Below are positions 43,016-52,700 of a stretch of DNA of 64,000 bases, in pieces. Source of the stretch: Variovorax sp. PMC12 (GTDB taxonomy: Bacteria; Pseudomonadota; Gammaproteobacteria; Burkholderiales; Burkholderiaceae_C). The notes below the pieces were generated by a model that saw only the letters and a list, made by a program, of their open reading frames with translations, had not been told where the DNA came from and did not search any database. Position numbers and translations under genes: made by a program. Each line of letters opens with the position of its first letter. The stretch's first letter is position 1. The stretch is from positions 248,001 to 312,000 of the forward strand of contig NZ_CP027773.1 of assembly GCF_003019815.1 (NCBI RefSeq), read 5' to 3'.

Positions 43016-44635
43016 ATGGACCTCGACATCGTTGCGCTATCGCGCCTGCAGTTCGCCGTCACGGCGCTGTATCACTTCCTGTTCGTGCCGCTGACGCTCG
43101 GGCTTTCGATCATCATCGCCATCATGGAGACGGTCTACGTGATGACCGGGCGCGTGATCTGGCGCGACATGACCAAATTCTGGGGCGTGCTGTTCGGCAT
43201 CAACTTCGCGATGGGCGTGGCCACCGGCATCGTGATGGAGTTCCAGTTCGGCATGAACTGGAGCTACTACAGCCATTACGTCGGCGACATCTTCGGCGCG
43301 CCGCTGGCCATCGAAGGGCTCATGGCCTTCTTCATGGAGGCGACCTTCGTCGGGCTGTTCTTCTTCGGCTGGGACAAGCTCTCGAAGGTGGGCCACCTGG
43401 TCGCCACCTGGGCCGTGGCCATCGGCTCCAACTTCTCGGCGCTGTGGATTCTCATCGCCAACGGCTGGATGCAGAACCCGGTGGGCGCGGCCTTCAACCC
43501 GCAGACCATGCGCATGGAAGTGACCGACTTCGCCGCCGTGCTGACCAACCCCGTGGCGCAGGCCAAGTTCGTGCACACCGTGTCGGCGGGGTATGTGTGC
43601 GCGGCCGTGTTCGTGCTGGGCGTGTCGGCTTGGTACGTGCTCAAGGGCCGTCACCTTGAACTGGCCAAGCGCTCGATGACGGTCGCGGCTTCGTTCGGCC
43701 TGGCCGCCGCGCTGTCGGTGGCGGTGCTCGGAGACGAGAGCGGCTACCTCTCGGGCGAACACCAGAAGATGAAGCTCGCCGCCATCGAGGCCATGTGGGA
43801 AACGCAACCCGCGCCGGCCGCCTTCACGGTCATCGGCTTCCCCGACCAGGAGGCGCGCGAGACGCACTACGCCATCCACATCCCCGGGGTGATGGGGCTG
43901 ATCGGCACACGCTCGCTCGACACGGTGATGCCCGGCATCGACGAACTTGTGAAGCGCGCCGAGGTCCGCATCCGGGAGGGCCTGAAGGCCTACGACGCGC
44001 TGCAGAAGATCCGAGAGGCGGGCGGCACCGGCAAGGTGACGCAGGGCGTGCGCGGGGACTTCGAGGACAACGGCATCAACATGGGCTATGCGCTGCTGCT
44101 CAAGCGCTACGTGGACGACCCGCGCCAGGCCACCGACGAGCAGATCACCAAGGCGGCGTGGGACACCGTGCCGCAGGTGGCGCCGCTGTTCTGGCTGTTC
44201 CGGGTGATGGTGGGCATCGGCATGCTGCTGATCCTGCTGACGGGCACCTTCTTCGTGCTCTCGGCGTGCCGCAAGCTCGACAGCCACCGCTGGCTGCTGA
44301 AGGTCGCGGTGTTCGCGATTCCGCTGCCGTGGATCGCCATCGAGTCGGGCTGGCTGGTGGCGGAGTTCGGGCGCCAGCCGTGGGTGATCGAAGGCGTGCT
44401 GCCGACCGCGGTGGCCGTGTCGAACCTCGGCGTGAAGACGCTTCTGCTCACGCTGGCGGGCTTCATCGCCATCTACACCACGCTGCTCATCATCGAGATG
44501 AAGCTGATGCTCAAGGCCATCCGCAAGGGGCCCGAGGCCGAGCATGCGCCCGACGAGGGCGACACGCTCTCGCACATTCCGCCGGCCCACGCGGGCGCGG
44601 CCATTCCTTCTCCTTCCGCAGGGAGCGCAGCATGA
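43016..44635 (+). CDS. cydA: cytochrome bd ubiquinol oxidase subunit I
   Basis: Haem-bearing core of the high-affinity terminal oxidase, 539 residues. Conserved features: ALYHFLFVPLTLGLS with the haem-ligand His near residue 20, the GRQPW motif (EFGRQPWVIEGVL, about 449-461), KFVHTVSAGYV with a second haem-ligand His near 185 and a Met in FRVMVGIGM (near 397). The long quinone-binding Q-loop between about 245 and 395 places it with the E. coli-type long-Q-loop enzymes. About nine membrane helices. Ends overlapping cydB. Confidence 0.96.
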   Translation: MDLDIVALSRLQFAVTALYHFLFVPLTLGLSIIIAIMETVYVMTGRVIWRDMTKFWGVLFGINFAMGVATGIVMEFQFGMNWSYYSHYVGDIFGAPLAIEGLMAFFMEATFVGLFFFGWDKLSKVGHLVATWAVAIGSNFSALWILIANGWMQNPVGAAFNPQTMRMEVTDFAAVLTNPVAQAKFVHTVSAGYVCAAVFVLGVSAWYVLKGRHLELAKRSMTVAASFGLAAALSVAVLGDESGYLSGEHQKMKLAAIEAMWETQPAPAAFTVIGFPDQEARETHYAIHIPGVMGLIGTRSLDTVMPGIDELVKRAEVRIREGLKAYDALQKIREAGGTGKVTQGVRGDFEDNGINMGYALLLKRYVDDPRQATDEQITKAAWDTVPQVAPLFWLFRVMVGIGMLLILLTGTFFVLSACRKLDSHRWLLKVAVFAIPLPWIAIESGWLVAEFGRQPWVIEGVLPTAVAVSNLGVKTLLLTLAGFIAIYTTLLIIEMKLMLKAIRKGPEAEHAPDEGDTLSHIPPAHAGAAIPSPSAGSAA

Positions 44636-45786
44636 CCCTCCACACACTCCTCGACTACGACACCCTGCGCTTCATCTGGTGGCTGCTGATCGGCGTGCTG
44701 CTGGTGGGCTTCGCCGTGACCGACGGCTTCGACCTGGGCAGCGGCATGCTGCTGCCTTTTGCGGCGCGCAACGACATCGAGCGGCGCGTCGTCATCAACA
44801 GCGTGGGTCCGGTGTGGGAAGGCAACCAGGTGTGGCTGATCCTGGGCGGCGGCGCGGTCTTCGCGGCGTGGCCTCAGCTGTACGCCGTGTCGTTCTCGGG
44901 CTTCTACCTGGCGATGTTCGTGATTCTCACGGCGCTGATCCTGCGGCCGGTGGCCTTCAAGTTCCGCAGCAAGCGCGAGTCGCCGCAGTGGCGTGCGCGC
45001 TGGGACGGCGTGCTGTTCTTCAGCGGCTTCGTGCCCGCGCTGATCTGCGGCGTGGCCGTGGGCAACGTGCTGCAGGGCGTGCCGTTCCGCTTCGACAACG
45101 ACATGCACATCTTCTACGACGGCGGCTTCTTCGGCCTGCTGAATCCGTTCGCCATCTTGTGCGGGCTCGTGTCGGTGGCCATGCTGGTGATGCACGGCGC
45201 GGCGTGGCTGCTGCTGAAGACGGCGGGGCCGGTGGCCGAGCGTGCGCGCAGCTACGGCATGATTGCTTCTGTGCTCACCGTCGCGCTGTATGCGCTGGGC
45301 GGCGTGCTGCTGGCCACGAGCATCGGCGGCTACCGCATCAGCAGCGTGATCGATGCGGTGGGGCCGTCCAACCCGATGCTCAAGACGGTGGAGCTGCATG
45401 CCGGCGCATGGACCGCCAACTACGCGGCGCATCCGTGGACGCTGGCGGCTCCGGCGGCCGGCTTCGTCGGCGCGCTGGGCGCTTTGCTCGGCCTCGCGCT
45501 GCGCCGCCCGGTGTTCGCGCTGCTGACGGCGGCGCTCGGCATCGCCGGCATCATCCTGAGCGTGGGCGCGTCGATGTTCCCGTTCATCCTGCCGTCGTCG
45601 ATCGACCCGCGCGCCAGCCTCACGGTGTGGGACTCGTCGTCGAGCCACCTCACGCTGTTCATCATGCTGGTGGTCACGGCCTTCTTCATTCCCATCATCG
45701 TGGCATACACCAGCTGGGTCTATCACGTGCTCTGGGGCAAGGTCGACGAGCAAGCCATCCGCGACGAGAGCGGACACGCCTACTGA
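44632..45786 (+). CDS. cydB: cytochrome bd ubiquinol oxidase subunit II
   Basis: 384-residue partner of CydA. The family signature is DGFDLGSGMLLPF (about 30-42) followed by VGPVWEGNQVWLILGGGA (about 58-75), and later GWTLAAPAAG-like WTLAAPAAGFVGALGALLGL. Eight or so membrane helices. It starts with an ATGA overlap on cydA and is followed 18 bp later by cydX, so the enzyme is made as one unit. Confidence 0.96.
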   Translation: MTLHTLLDYDTLRFIWWLLIGVLLVGFAVTDGFDLGSGMLLPFAARNDIERRVVINSVGPVWEGNQVWLILGGGAVFAAWPQLYAVSFSGFYLAMFVILTALILRPVAFKFRSKRESPQWRARWDGVLFFSGFVPALICGVAVGNVLQGVPFRFDNDMHIFYDGGFFGLLNPFAILCGLVSVAMLVMHGAAWLLLKTAGPVAERARSYGMIASVLTVALYALGGVLLATSIGGYRISSVIDAVGPSNPMLKTVELHAGAWTANYAAHPWTLAAPAAGFVGALGALLGLALRRPVFALLTAALGIAGIILSVGASMFPFILPSSIDPRASLTVWDSSSSHLTLFIMLVVTAFFIPIIVAYTSWVYHVLWGKVDEQAIRDESGHAY

Positions 45787-45804
45787 ACGAACGGAGGAAA
45801 AAAG

Positions 45805-45954
45805 ATGTGGTACTTCGCCTGGATCCTCGGCCTGCCGCTGGCAGCCGCTTTCGCCGTGCTCAACGCCATGTGGTACGAACTCATGGACGACGATGCCGTT
45901 CGCAAGGCCAAGCTCGAGACGCCTGAATCGTCGCAAGGACAGGAGCGGCTCTAG
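45805..45954 (+). CDS. cydX: cytochrome bd oxidase small subunit CydX
   Basis: 49-residue single-span membrane protein that stabilises cytochrome bd. The diagnostic start MWYFAWILGLPLAAAFAVLN is present, followed by the charged tail after MWYELMDDD. It has a strong ribosome binding site (GGAGG, eight bases before the ATG) and lies 18 bp after cydB. The length and sequence match the CydX/YbgT family. Confidence 0.95.
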   Translation: MWYFAWILGLPLAAAFAVLNAMWYELMDDDAVRKAKLETPESSQGQERL

Positions 45955-45959
45955 CCCCC

Positions 45960-45978
45960 AGGGCGGCAGTGCCGCCCT
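45960..45978 (+). other. short perfect hairpin after cydX
   Basis: AGGGCGGCA and TGCCGCCCT form a 9-bp stem with a single-base centre directly after the cydX stop. No T run follows; it may protect the mRNA 3' end or assist the terminator next to it. Confidence 0.55.
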
Positions 45979-45988
45979 TACACAGCAG

Positions 45989-46034
45989 ATCCCGCGGTCC
46001 CGACGGCTTCAGTCGGCCGCGGGATTTTTCTTTT
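45989..46034 (+). terminator. rho-independent terminator of cydDCABX
   Basis: Stem ATCCCGCGG/CCGCGGGAT with an inner CGAC/GTCG stem, followed by TTTTCTTTTT. It overlaps the 3' end of the convergent regulator gene (stop at 46009), so the two genes share this region. Confidence 0.85.
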
Positions 46035-46596
46035 TAGACGCGCCGCCGCCCGTGATGCGGTCCTTGAGCGTCAGCACCTTCGTCACCGTCGCGCCCATGC
46101 CCATGAGTTTCATGGCGGTCTCGGGCGCGAGCCGCTGAACGTCGTCGAACCACTTCATCAGCCTGTCGATCAGGTCGTGCATCTCGCGCATGCGCTCCTG
46201 CGCGTGGCGCTCGGCATCGCTCGTGGGTGATTCCAGCAGGGCGTTGCGCAGCATCGACAGCGTGGGCTCGATCTCGCGGCGGCGCCGTTCCTCGGCCAGC
46301 ACGCGGAAGATTTCCCACACGTCCGACGGCGCCTCGAAGTATTCGCGTCGGTCGCCCGGGTGGTGGCGCAGGTGCACCAGCCGCCAGGCCTGCAGTTCCT
46401 TCAGGCCCATGCTGACGTTCGAGCGCGAGAACTCGAGCAGCTCGGCAATTTCGTCGGCGTTCAGCGCGCGCTCGGACAGAAAGATCAGCGCGTAGATCTG
46501 CCCGACGGTGCGGTTGATGCCCCATTTGCTGCCCATTTCGCCGAAGTGGGCGACGAACTGGCGGTTGAGGGGCGGGAGGTCTGAAGAGGTGGCCAT
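46009..46596 (-). CDS. GbsR/MarR-family transcriptional regulator
   Basis: 195-residue winged-helix regulator of the GbsR group. The DNA-binding part is GSKWGINRTVGQIYALIFLS, NADEIAELLEFSRSNVSMGL and VHLRHHPGDRREYFEAP (about residues 22-90); the rest is helical and probably dimerises. It is convergent with cydX and shares its terminator, and divergent from the autotransporter gene. Regulation of cytochrome bd genes is suggested by proximity only. The start at 46596 (MATSSDL) is chosen over an upstream in-frame ATG at 46659, which would run through AT-rich promoter sequence. Confidence 0.87.
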   Translation of the reverse strand: MATSSDLPPLNRQFVAHFGEMGSKWGINRTVGQIYALIFLSERALNADEIAELLEFSRSNVSMGLKELQAWRLVHLRHHPGDRREYFEAPSDVWEIFRVLAEERRRREIEPTLSMLRNALLESPTSDAERHAQERMREMHDLIDRLMKWFDDVQRLAPETAMKLMGMGATVTKVLTLKDRITGGGASKKKNPAAD

Positions 46597-46672
46597 GGGC
46601 CGGATTGTCGCGCCGGGCCGTGCTGTATTTCCGGAAGTTTCCGAAAACTGCGGAAGCACGAAAGGTTAACAA

Positions 46673-46690
46673 ATAACCAATATTGGTTAT
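46673..46690. promoter_or_regulatory. perfect 18-bp palindrome between regulator and autotransporter genes
   Basis: ATAACCAATATTGGTTAT is an exact palindrome, 77 bp upstream of the GbsR/MarR start and 93 bp upstream of the autotransporter ATG. GTTAAC words flank it on both sides. It is the right size for a MarR-type dimer site, so autoregulation and control of the autotransporter are both possible. Confidence 0.55.
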
Positions 46691-46783
46691 ATCCAGGAAG
46701 CAGTTAGTTAACAAAAATAAACAATCACTGACCACTTGCACTTCGTTGGTGCATCAGCAACCCTTTTCAAAGGTTAAAGAACA

Positions 46784-49700
46784 ATGAACAAAGCTCATCG
46801 CAGCATCTGGAACTCGGCGCTCGGCGCCTGGGTGGCTGTTTCGGAGAACACCCATGCCCGCGGCAAGAAGAGCCAACGCGCGGTGGCGCTGGCGGCGGGT
46901 GCGGCATCTCTGCTGATGCTGGCGGGGCCTTCGTTCGCAGGGGGTGACGGCGGTGGCGGTGGCTTCCTCGTCAACGGCAGTTCCGGCGCGGGGCAAACGG
47001 CGGGCAACAGCACGACCGGGGTGGGCGGCCACGGGGGGCAGGGCGATCAGTCGGCCGCAGGCGCCGTCGGCGGCGCCCTCGGCACCAACGGAGCCAACGG
47101 CACTTCGGCGGCGAGCGGCTTCACCCCGGACAGGCTGGACGGCAGCGGCGGCGGCGGCGGCGGTTCCGTCCGGACCGGCTTCGTTCCTGTCACCGCCACG
47201 ATCACGGCCGGCAACGGCGGTAACGGCGGCACCGGCGGCTACAACCGCTCGAACCCGGGCGGCGGTGGCGGCGGTGGTGGCGGCGGCAGCGTGCTCGCCA
47301 CCCAGTCGTTCGAGGTCAAGGCGACGGGGTCGCTCGTTGGCGGCAATGGCGGCAACGGCGGCGGCGTGGTCGCGAACACATCGTCGCTGACCGGTGCCGG
47401 CGGCGGCGGCGGCGCGGGCGTGCTGGTGGTGCCCGTGGGCGGCGTGACAATCACCAACGCCGGCACCATCACGGGCGGAAACGGCGGCACGGGCCTGGCG
47501 ACCCGGGGAACCCACCCCGTCACCAGGGCGACGGTCTACGGCGGCGCGGGCGGCAATGGCGAAGGCGGCGCGCTGGGCGGCACGCAGCTGGGCGCGTATG
47601 CGCAGGGCGGGGCCGGCATCGTCGGCAGCAATCTCACCATCGTCAACAGCGGCACCATTTCCGGCGGCCTGGCGGGCGACAAGTCGACCCGCGCCAATTC
47701 GATCCAGCTGGGCGGTGGCAACAACTCGCTCACTCTCAAGGCCGGCTCGGTGCTCAACGGCGGCGTGGTCGCCCAAGGCACCGGCAACAAGCTGTTCCTG
47801 GAAGGCACGAATACAGAGGACGCCGCGTTCCAGGGCTTCTCGAGCATCAATGCCGCCAGCGGCAGCAAGTGGACGCTGACGGGCAAGTTCCAGCCCACGG
47901 GCAACCTCGCGGTCAACGTGGACGGCACCGGCGCCACGCCCGCGCAGCTCACCATGAACGGCGTCATCTCCGGCGCCGGCAGCCTCACGGCCGACGGCCG
48001 CGGCACGCTGGCGCTGGGCGCCACCAACACCTACGCCGGCGGAACTGCCATCAGGAACGGCACCACGGTGCAGATCGGCACGGCCGGCGCGCTCGGCTCC
48101 GGCACGGTCACGCTCGACGGCGGCAAGCTCGCCGCCACGTCGAGCCTCAGCCTGACCAACAACCTGGCTTTCGCGGCCGGCCAGCGCAGCACCGTGGCCG
48201 CCGCCACCGGCCGGACGCTCGACATCGATGGCAACCTGGCCTTGAACGGCAGTGCGACCGCCGTCTTCGGCAGCACGACCGAAACCGGCACCGTCCGCCT
48301 GGACGATGGCACCACCATCGTCTCCAGCACCGCGGCGGTCGTCGTGGCCGGCGGCACGCTGCAGGTGGCGGACGCCACCCGCGCCGCGACGATCTTCCCC
48401 AACGTTGCCTCCACCACGGTCAATACCGGGGCCACGCTGGACCTGAACGGCTACAACGTCACCATCGGCAACCTGCAGGGCGCCGGAACGCTGAAGACCC
48501 GGACCGGCAACTTCCCCGCGCAGACCACCACGGTGCAGTCGGGCAACTTCTCGGGCTCCATCACCGGCACCGGCCAGCTCGTGAAGACGACGGCGGGCAC
48601 GCTGGTGCTCAGCGGCGCCAACAGCTACACCGGCAACACCACCATCAGCGGCGGCACGCTGCAACTGGGCGACGGCGGCACCACCGGCAGCATCGACAAC
48701 AGCAACATCACCAACAACGCGGCGCTCGTGTTCAACCGCTCCAATGCGACGAACTTCACGCGCACCATCAGCGGCAGCGGCAGCGTGACCCAGAGCGGCA
48801 CGGGCACGCTCACGCTCTCGGGCGCCAACACGTATGGCGGCGGCACCAGGGTCAACAGCGGCACGCTGCAGGTTGCGGCGGCCAATGCGCTCGGAAGCGG
48901 CGGGCTGACGATGGCCGGCGGCAAGCTGGCCGCGACGTCGACCATGACCCTCTCGAACGGCGTGAGCTTCGCGGCCGGAACGGCCAGCACCGTCGCCGCC
49001 GCCACCAACCGCACGCTGACGCTGGGCGGCGCGCTGAACCTGGGGGCGAACGCCACCGCCACCTTCGGCAGCGCCACCGAGACCGGCGTCGTCAACGTTG
49101 CCAGCAACAGCGCCACGGTGGACAGCAGCGCCGCCGTGGTCGTTGCCGGAGGCACGTTGCGCGTAGGCAGCGGGGCGCTGATGAGCACAGTCCTCGGCAA
49201 CATCGCCTCGACCACCGTGAACGGCGGCGCCACGCTCGACCTGAACGGCCAGAACGTCTCCATCCGCAACATCCAGGGCGCCGGCACGCTGCAGACCGGC
49301 TTCAAGAGCGCGCAGGCCACCACGATCGCAAGCGGCCTGTTCGGCGGCGCCATCGCGGGCGCGGGCAAGCTGGTGAAGAGCGGCGCCGGCACGCTGACGC
49401 TGACCGGCACCAACACCTACGGCGGCGGCACCACCATCGACGCGGGCACGCTGCAGGTCGGCAACGGCGGCACCACCGGCAGCATCAGCGGCGACATCGT
49501 CGACAACGGCGTGCTGCAGTTCAACCGCTCCGACGACATCGCATATGCCGGCGGCATCACCGGCACCGGAAGCCTGACGAAGTCGGGCGCCGGCAAGCTC
49601 ACGCTCACCGGCGCCAGCACTTACGGCGGCGGCACCACCATCGACGCGGGCACGCTGCAGGTCGGCAACGGCGGCACCAAGGGCAGCATCGCCGGCAACA

Positions 49701-52700
49701 TCACCAACAACGCCGCGCTGGTGTTCAACCGCTCCGACAGCTACACCGTGGCCGGCGACATCGACGGCACCGGCAGCCTGAGCGACAACGGCACGGGCAC
49801 GCTGATCCTGGCCGGCACCAACAGCTACAGCGGCGGCACCACCATCGGCAAGGGCGCGACGCTGCAGGTCGGCAACGGCGGCAAGAGCGGCACGCTCTCG
49901 GGCGCGGTCACGGCCAACGGCAACCTGGTCTTCGACCGCTCCGACGACTCGAGCTTCACCGGCACCGTCAGCGGCGCGGGCAGCCTGACCAAGAACGGCG
50001 CGGGCGAACTCGAGATCACCGGCGCCAACACCTACACCGGCAACACATCGGTGAACGGCGGCACGCTGCGGGTGAACAACACCAGCGGCAGCGCGACCGG
50101 CAGCGGCAGCGTGCAGGTCGGCGCCGGCGCCACGCTGGCCGGCGGCGGCACCATCAGCGGCGCGGTCAACGTGGCCAGCGGCGGTTCGCTCGCGCCGGGC
50201 AACAGCCCCGGCACCCTGACGATCGGCGACCTGAGCATGGACAAGGGCTCGTTCCTGAACTACCACCTCGGCGCCGTCGGCGAAGACCCGCTCAACGACC
50301 TGGTCCAGGTCAACGGCAACCTGATGCTCGGCGGCACGCTGAACGTCACCGAGACGGCCGGCGGCAGCTTCGGCCCGGGGCTGTACCGCCTCGTCAAGTA
50401 CACCGGCTCGCTGACCGACAACGGCCTGAACATCGGCAACACCCCGGTCACGGCCGGCGACCTGTACGTGCAGACCAGCGTGGCCAAGGAAGTCAACCTG
50501 ATCAACAGCACCGGCGTGCAGCTCGGCTTCTGGGACGGCGGCGACACGGTCAACAACGGCAACGTGGGCGGCGGCTCGGGCACCTGGCGCATCGGCAGCC
50601 CCGGCAGCCCCAACGACACCTGGACCAACAGCGAAGGCGGCTACAACGCCACCTGGAAGCCCAACCAGTTCGCCATGTTCGGCGGCACCGCGGGCACCGT
50701 CACGGTGGACAACAGCGGCGGCGACATCAGCATCGGCGGCGCGCAGTTCTTCTCCGACGGCTACGTGGTGCAGGGCGATGCGCTGACGCTGGGCAACGCG
50801 CACACCGTCATCAAGGTGGGCGACGGCACGCGCTCGGGCGCTTCGATGACGGCGACCATCGCCTCGCAGCTCACCGGCGCGGGCGGCCTGACCAAGGACG
50901 ACTACGGCACGCTGGTGCTGACCGGCGCCAACAACTACACCGGCGGCACCGTCGTGTCGGCCGGCGTGCTGCAGGGCAACACCACCAGCCTGCAGGGCGA
51001 GATCGTCAACAACGCCAACGTCACCTTCGACCAGTCGACCGACGGCACCTTCGGCGGCACGATGAGCGGCTCGGGCAGCCTGCGCAAGATCGGCACCGGC
51101 GACCTGGCGCTGGCAACCGCCAACACCTACACCGGCGGCACCAGCATCGACGCCGGCAGCGTGAGCGCGAGCGTCAGCGGCGCGCTGGGCACCGGCCCGG
51201 TGAACGTCAATGCCAGCGGCTACCTGGCCTTCACCGGCAATGCCGGCGCGGGCGACCTGCGCTTCACCACCGCCGCCGCCAGCCCCGGCATCAACGGCGG
51301 CGCCATCGAGTTCAGGGACGACTCCTCGGCCGAGCGCGCGAGCTTCCTGAACTACAAGGGCGGCAGCGTCACCTTCGCCGGTAATTCGACGGCGGGCGAT
51401 GCCGTGTTCGACAACCGCGGCGGCAGCGTCACGGTGTGGAACAACGCCACCGCGGGCAATGCGCGCATCGTCAACTCGGCGGGCGGCTCGACCAACATCT
51501 GGGACGACGGCTCGGCCGGCCGCGCGACCATCGTCAACGAGGCGACCGCTTCGCTCGACATCCGCGACCGCGCCACGGCCGCGCAGGCCACGGTGGTCAA
51601 CAAGACGGGCGCGGTGGTCAACATCCGCGGCCTCACCACGGCCGGCACTTCCATCGGCTCGCTGGAGGGCGGCGGCCGCGTGCTGCTGGGCAACAAGACG
51701 CTGACCACGGGCGGCCTGAACACCAGCACCGAAATCTCGGGCGTGATCTCGGGCGTCGGCGGCTCGCTGGTGAAGGAAGGCACGGGCACGCTCACGCTGT
51801 CGGGCGCCAACACCTACACCGGCGGCACCGCGCTGCTCAAGGGGCGCCTGAACCTCGGCAACGCGCAGGCGCTGGGCACCGGCGAACTGGCGATGGACGA
51901 CGGCACCGCGATCGGCTTCACCGCGCCCGGCATGACGATTGCCAACGCGATCCGCTTCACCGGCAACAGCGACCCGATCATCGACACGGGCGCCTTCGAC
52001 GCCGGCCTGAGCGGCGCCATCAGCGGCGCGGGCTTCATCACCAAGATCGGCACCGGCACGCTGACGCTTTCGGGCGCCAACAGCTACACCGGCGCGACCG
52101 ACGTGGCGCAGGGCACGCTGCGTGCCGGCGCGGCCAACACCTTGAGCGCCGCTTCGGCGCACAACGTGGCCGCGGGCGCGACGCTGGACCTGGCGGGCTA
52201 CAGCCAGACGGTGGCTTCGCTGAGCAACGGCGGCACCGTGTCGCTGGTGGGCAGCGTGCCCGGCACCACGCTGACGGTGAACGGCGCGTACGTGGGCAAC
52301 GGCGGCGTGCTCAAGCTCGGCACCACGCTGTACTTCAACGGCCCGCCCTCGGACCGGCTGATCCTCAACGGCCCCGCCGCTTCGGCCAGCGGCAACACCA
52401 CGGTGCAGATCACCAACATCGGCGGCCTGGGCGCGCTGACCAACGGCAACGGCATCGAGGTGATCACCGCGCAGAACGGCGCGAAGACCACCGCGCAGAC
52501 CACCAAGGACGCGTTCTCGCTCGCGGGCGGCCATGTGGATGCCGGCGCGTTCGAGTACCGCCTGTATGCCGCCGACGCGCTCGGCCAGGGCGAGAACTGG
52601 TATCTGCGCTCGGCGCAGAAGGGCGTGACCTACTACCGCCCCGAGACCTCGCTCTACGCCGCGCTGCCCAACCAGCTGCGCCAGGGCAGCCTCGCGATGC

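Noticed and set aside
47869..51384. 1171-codon alternate-frame protein rich in His, Arg and Gln inside the autotransporter gene
   Set aside because: Frame-shifted reading of the repeated passenger DNA.
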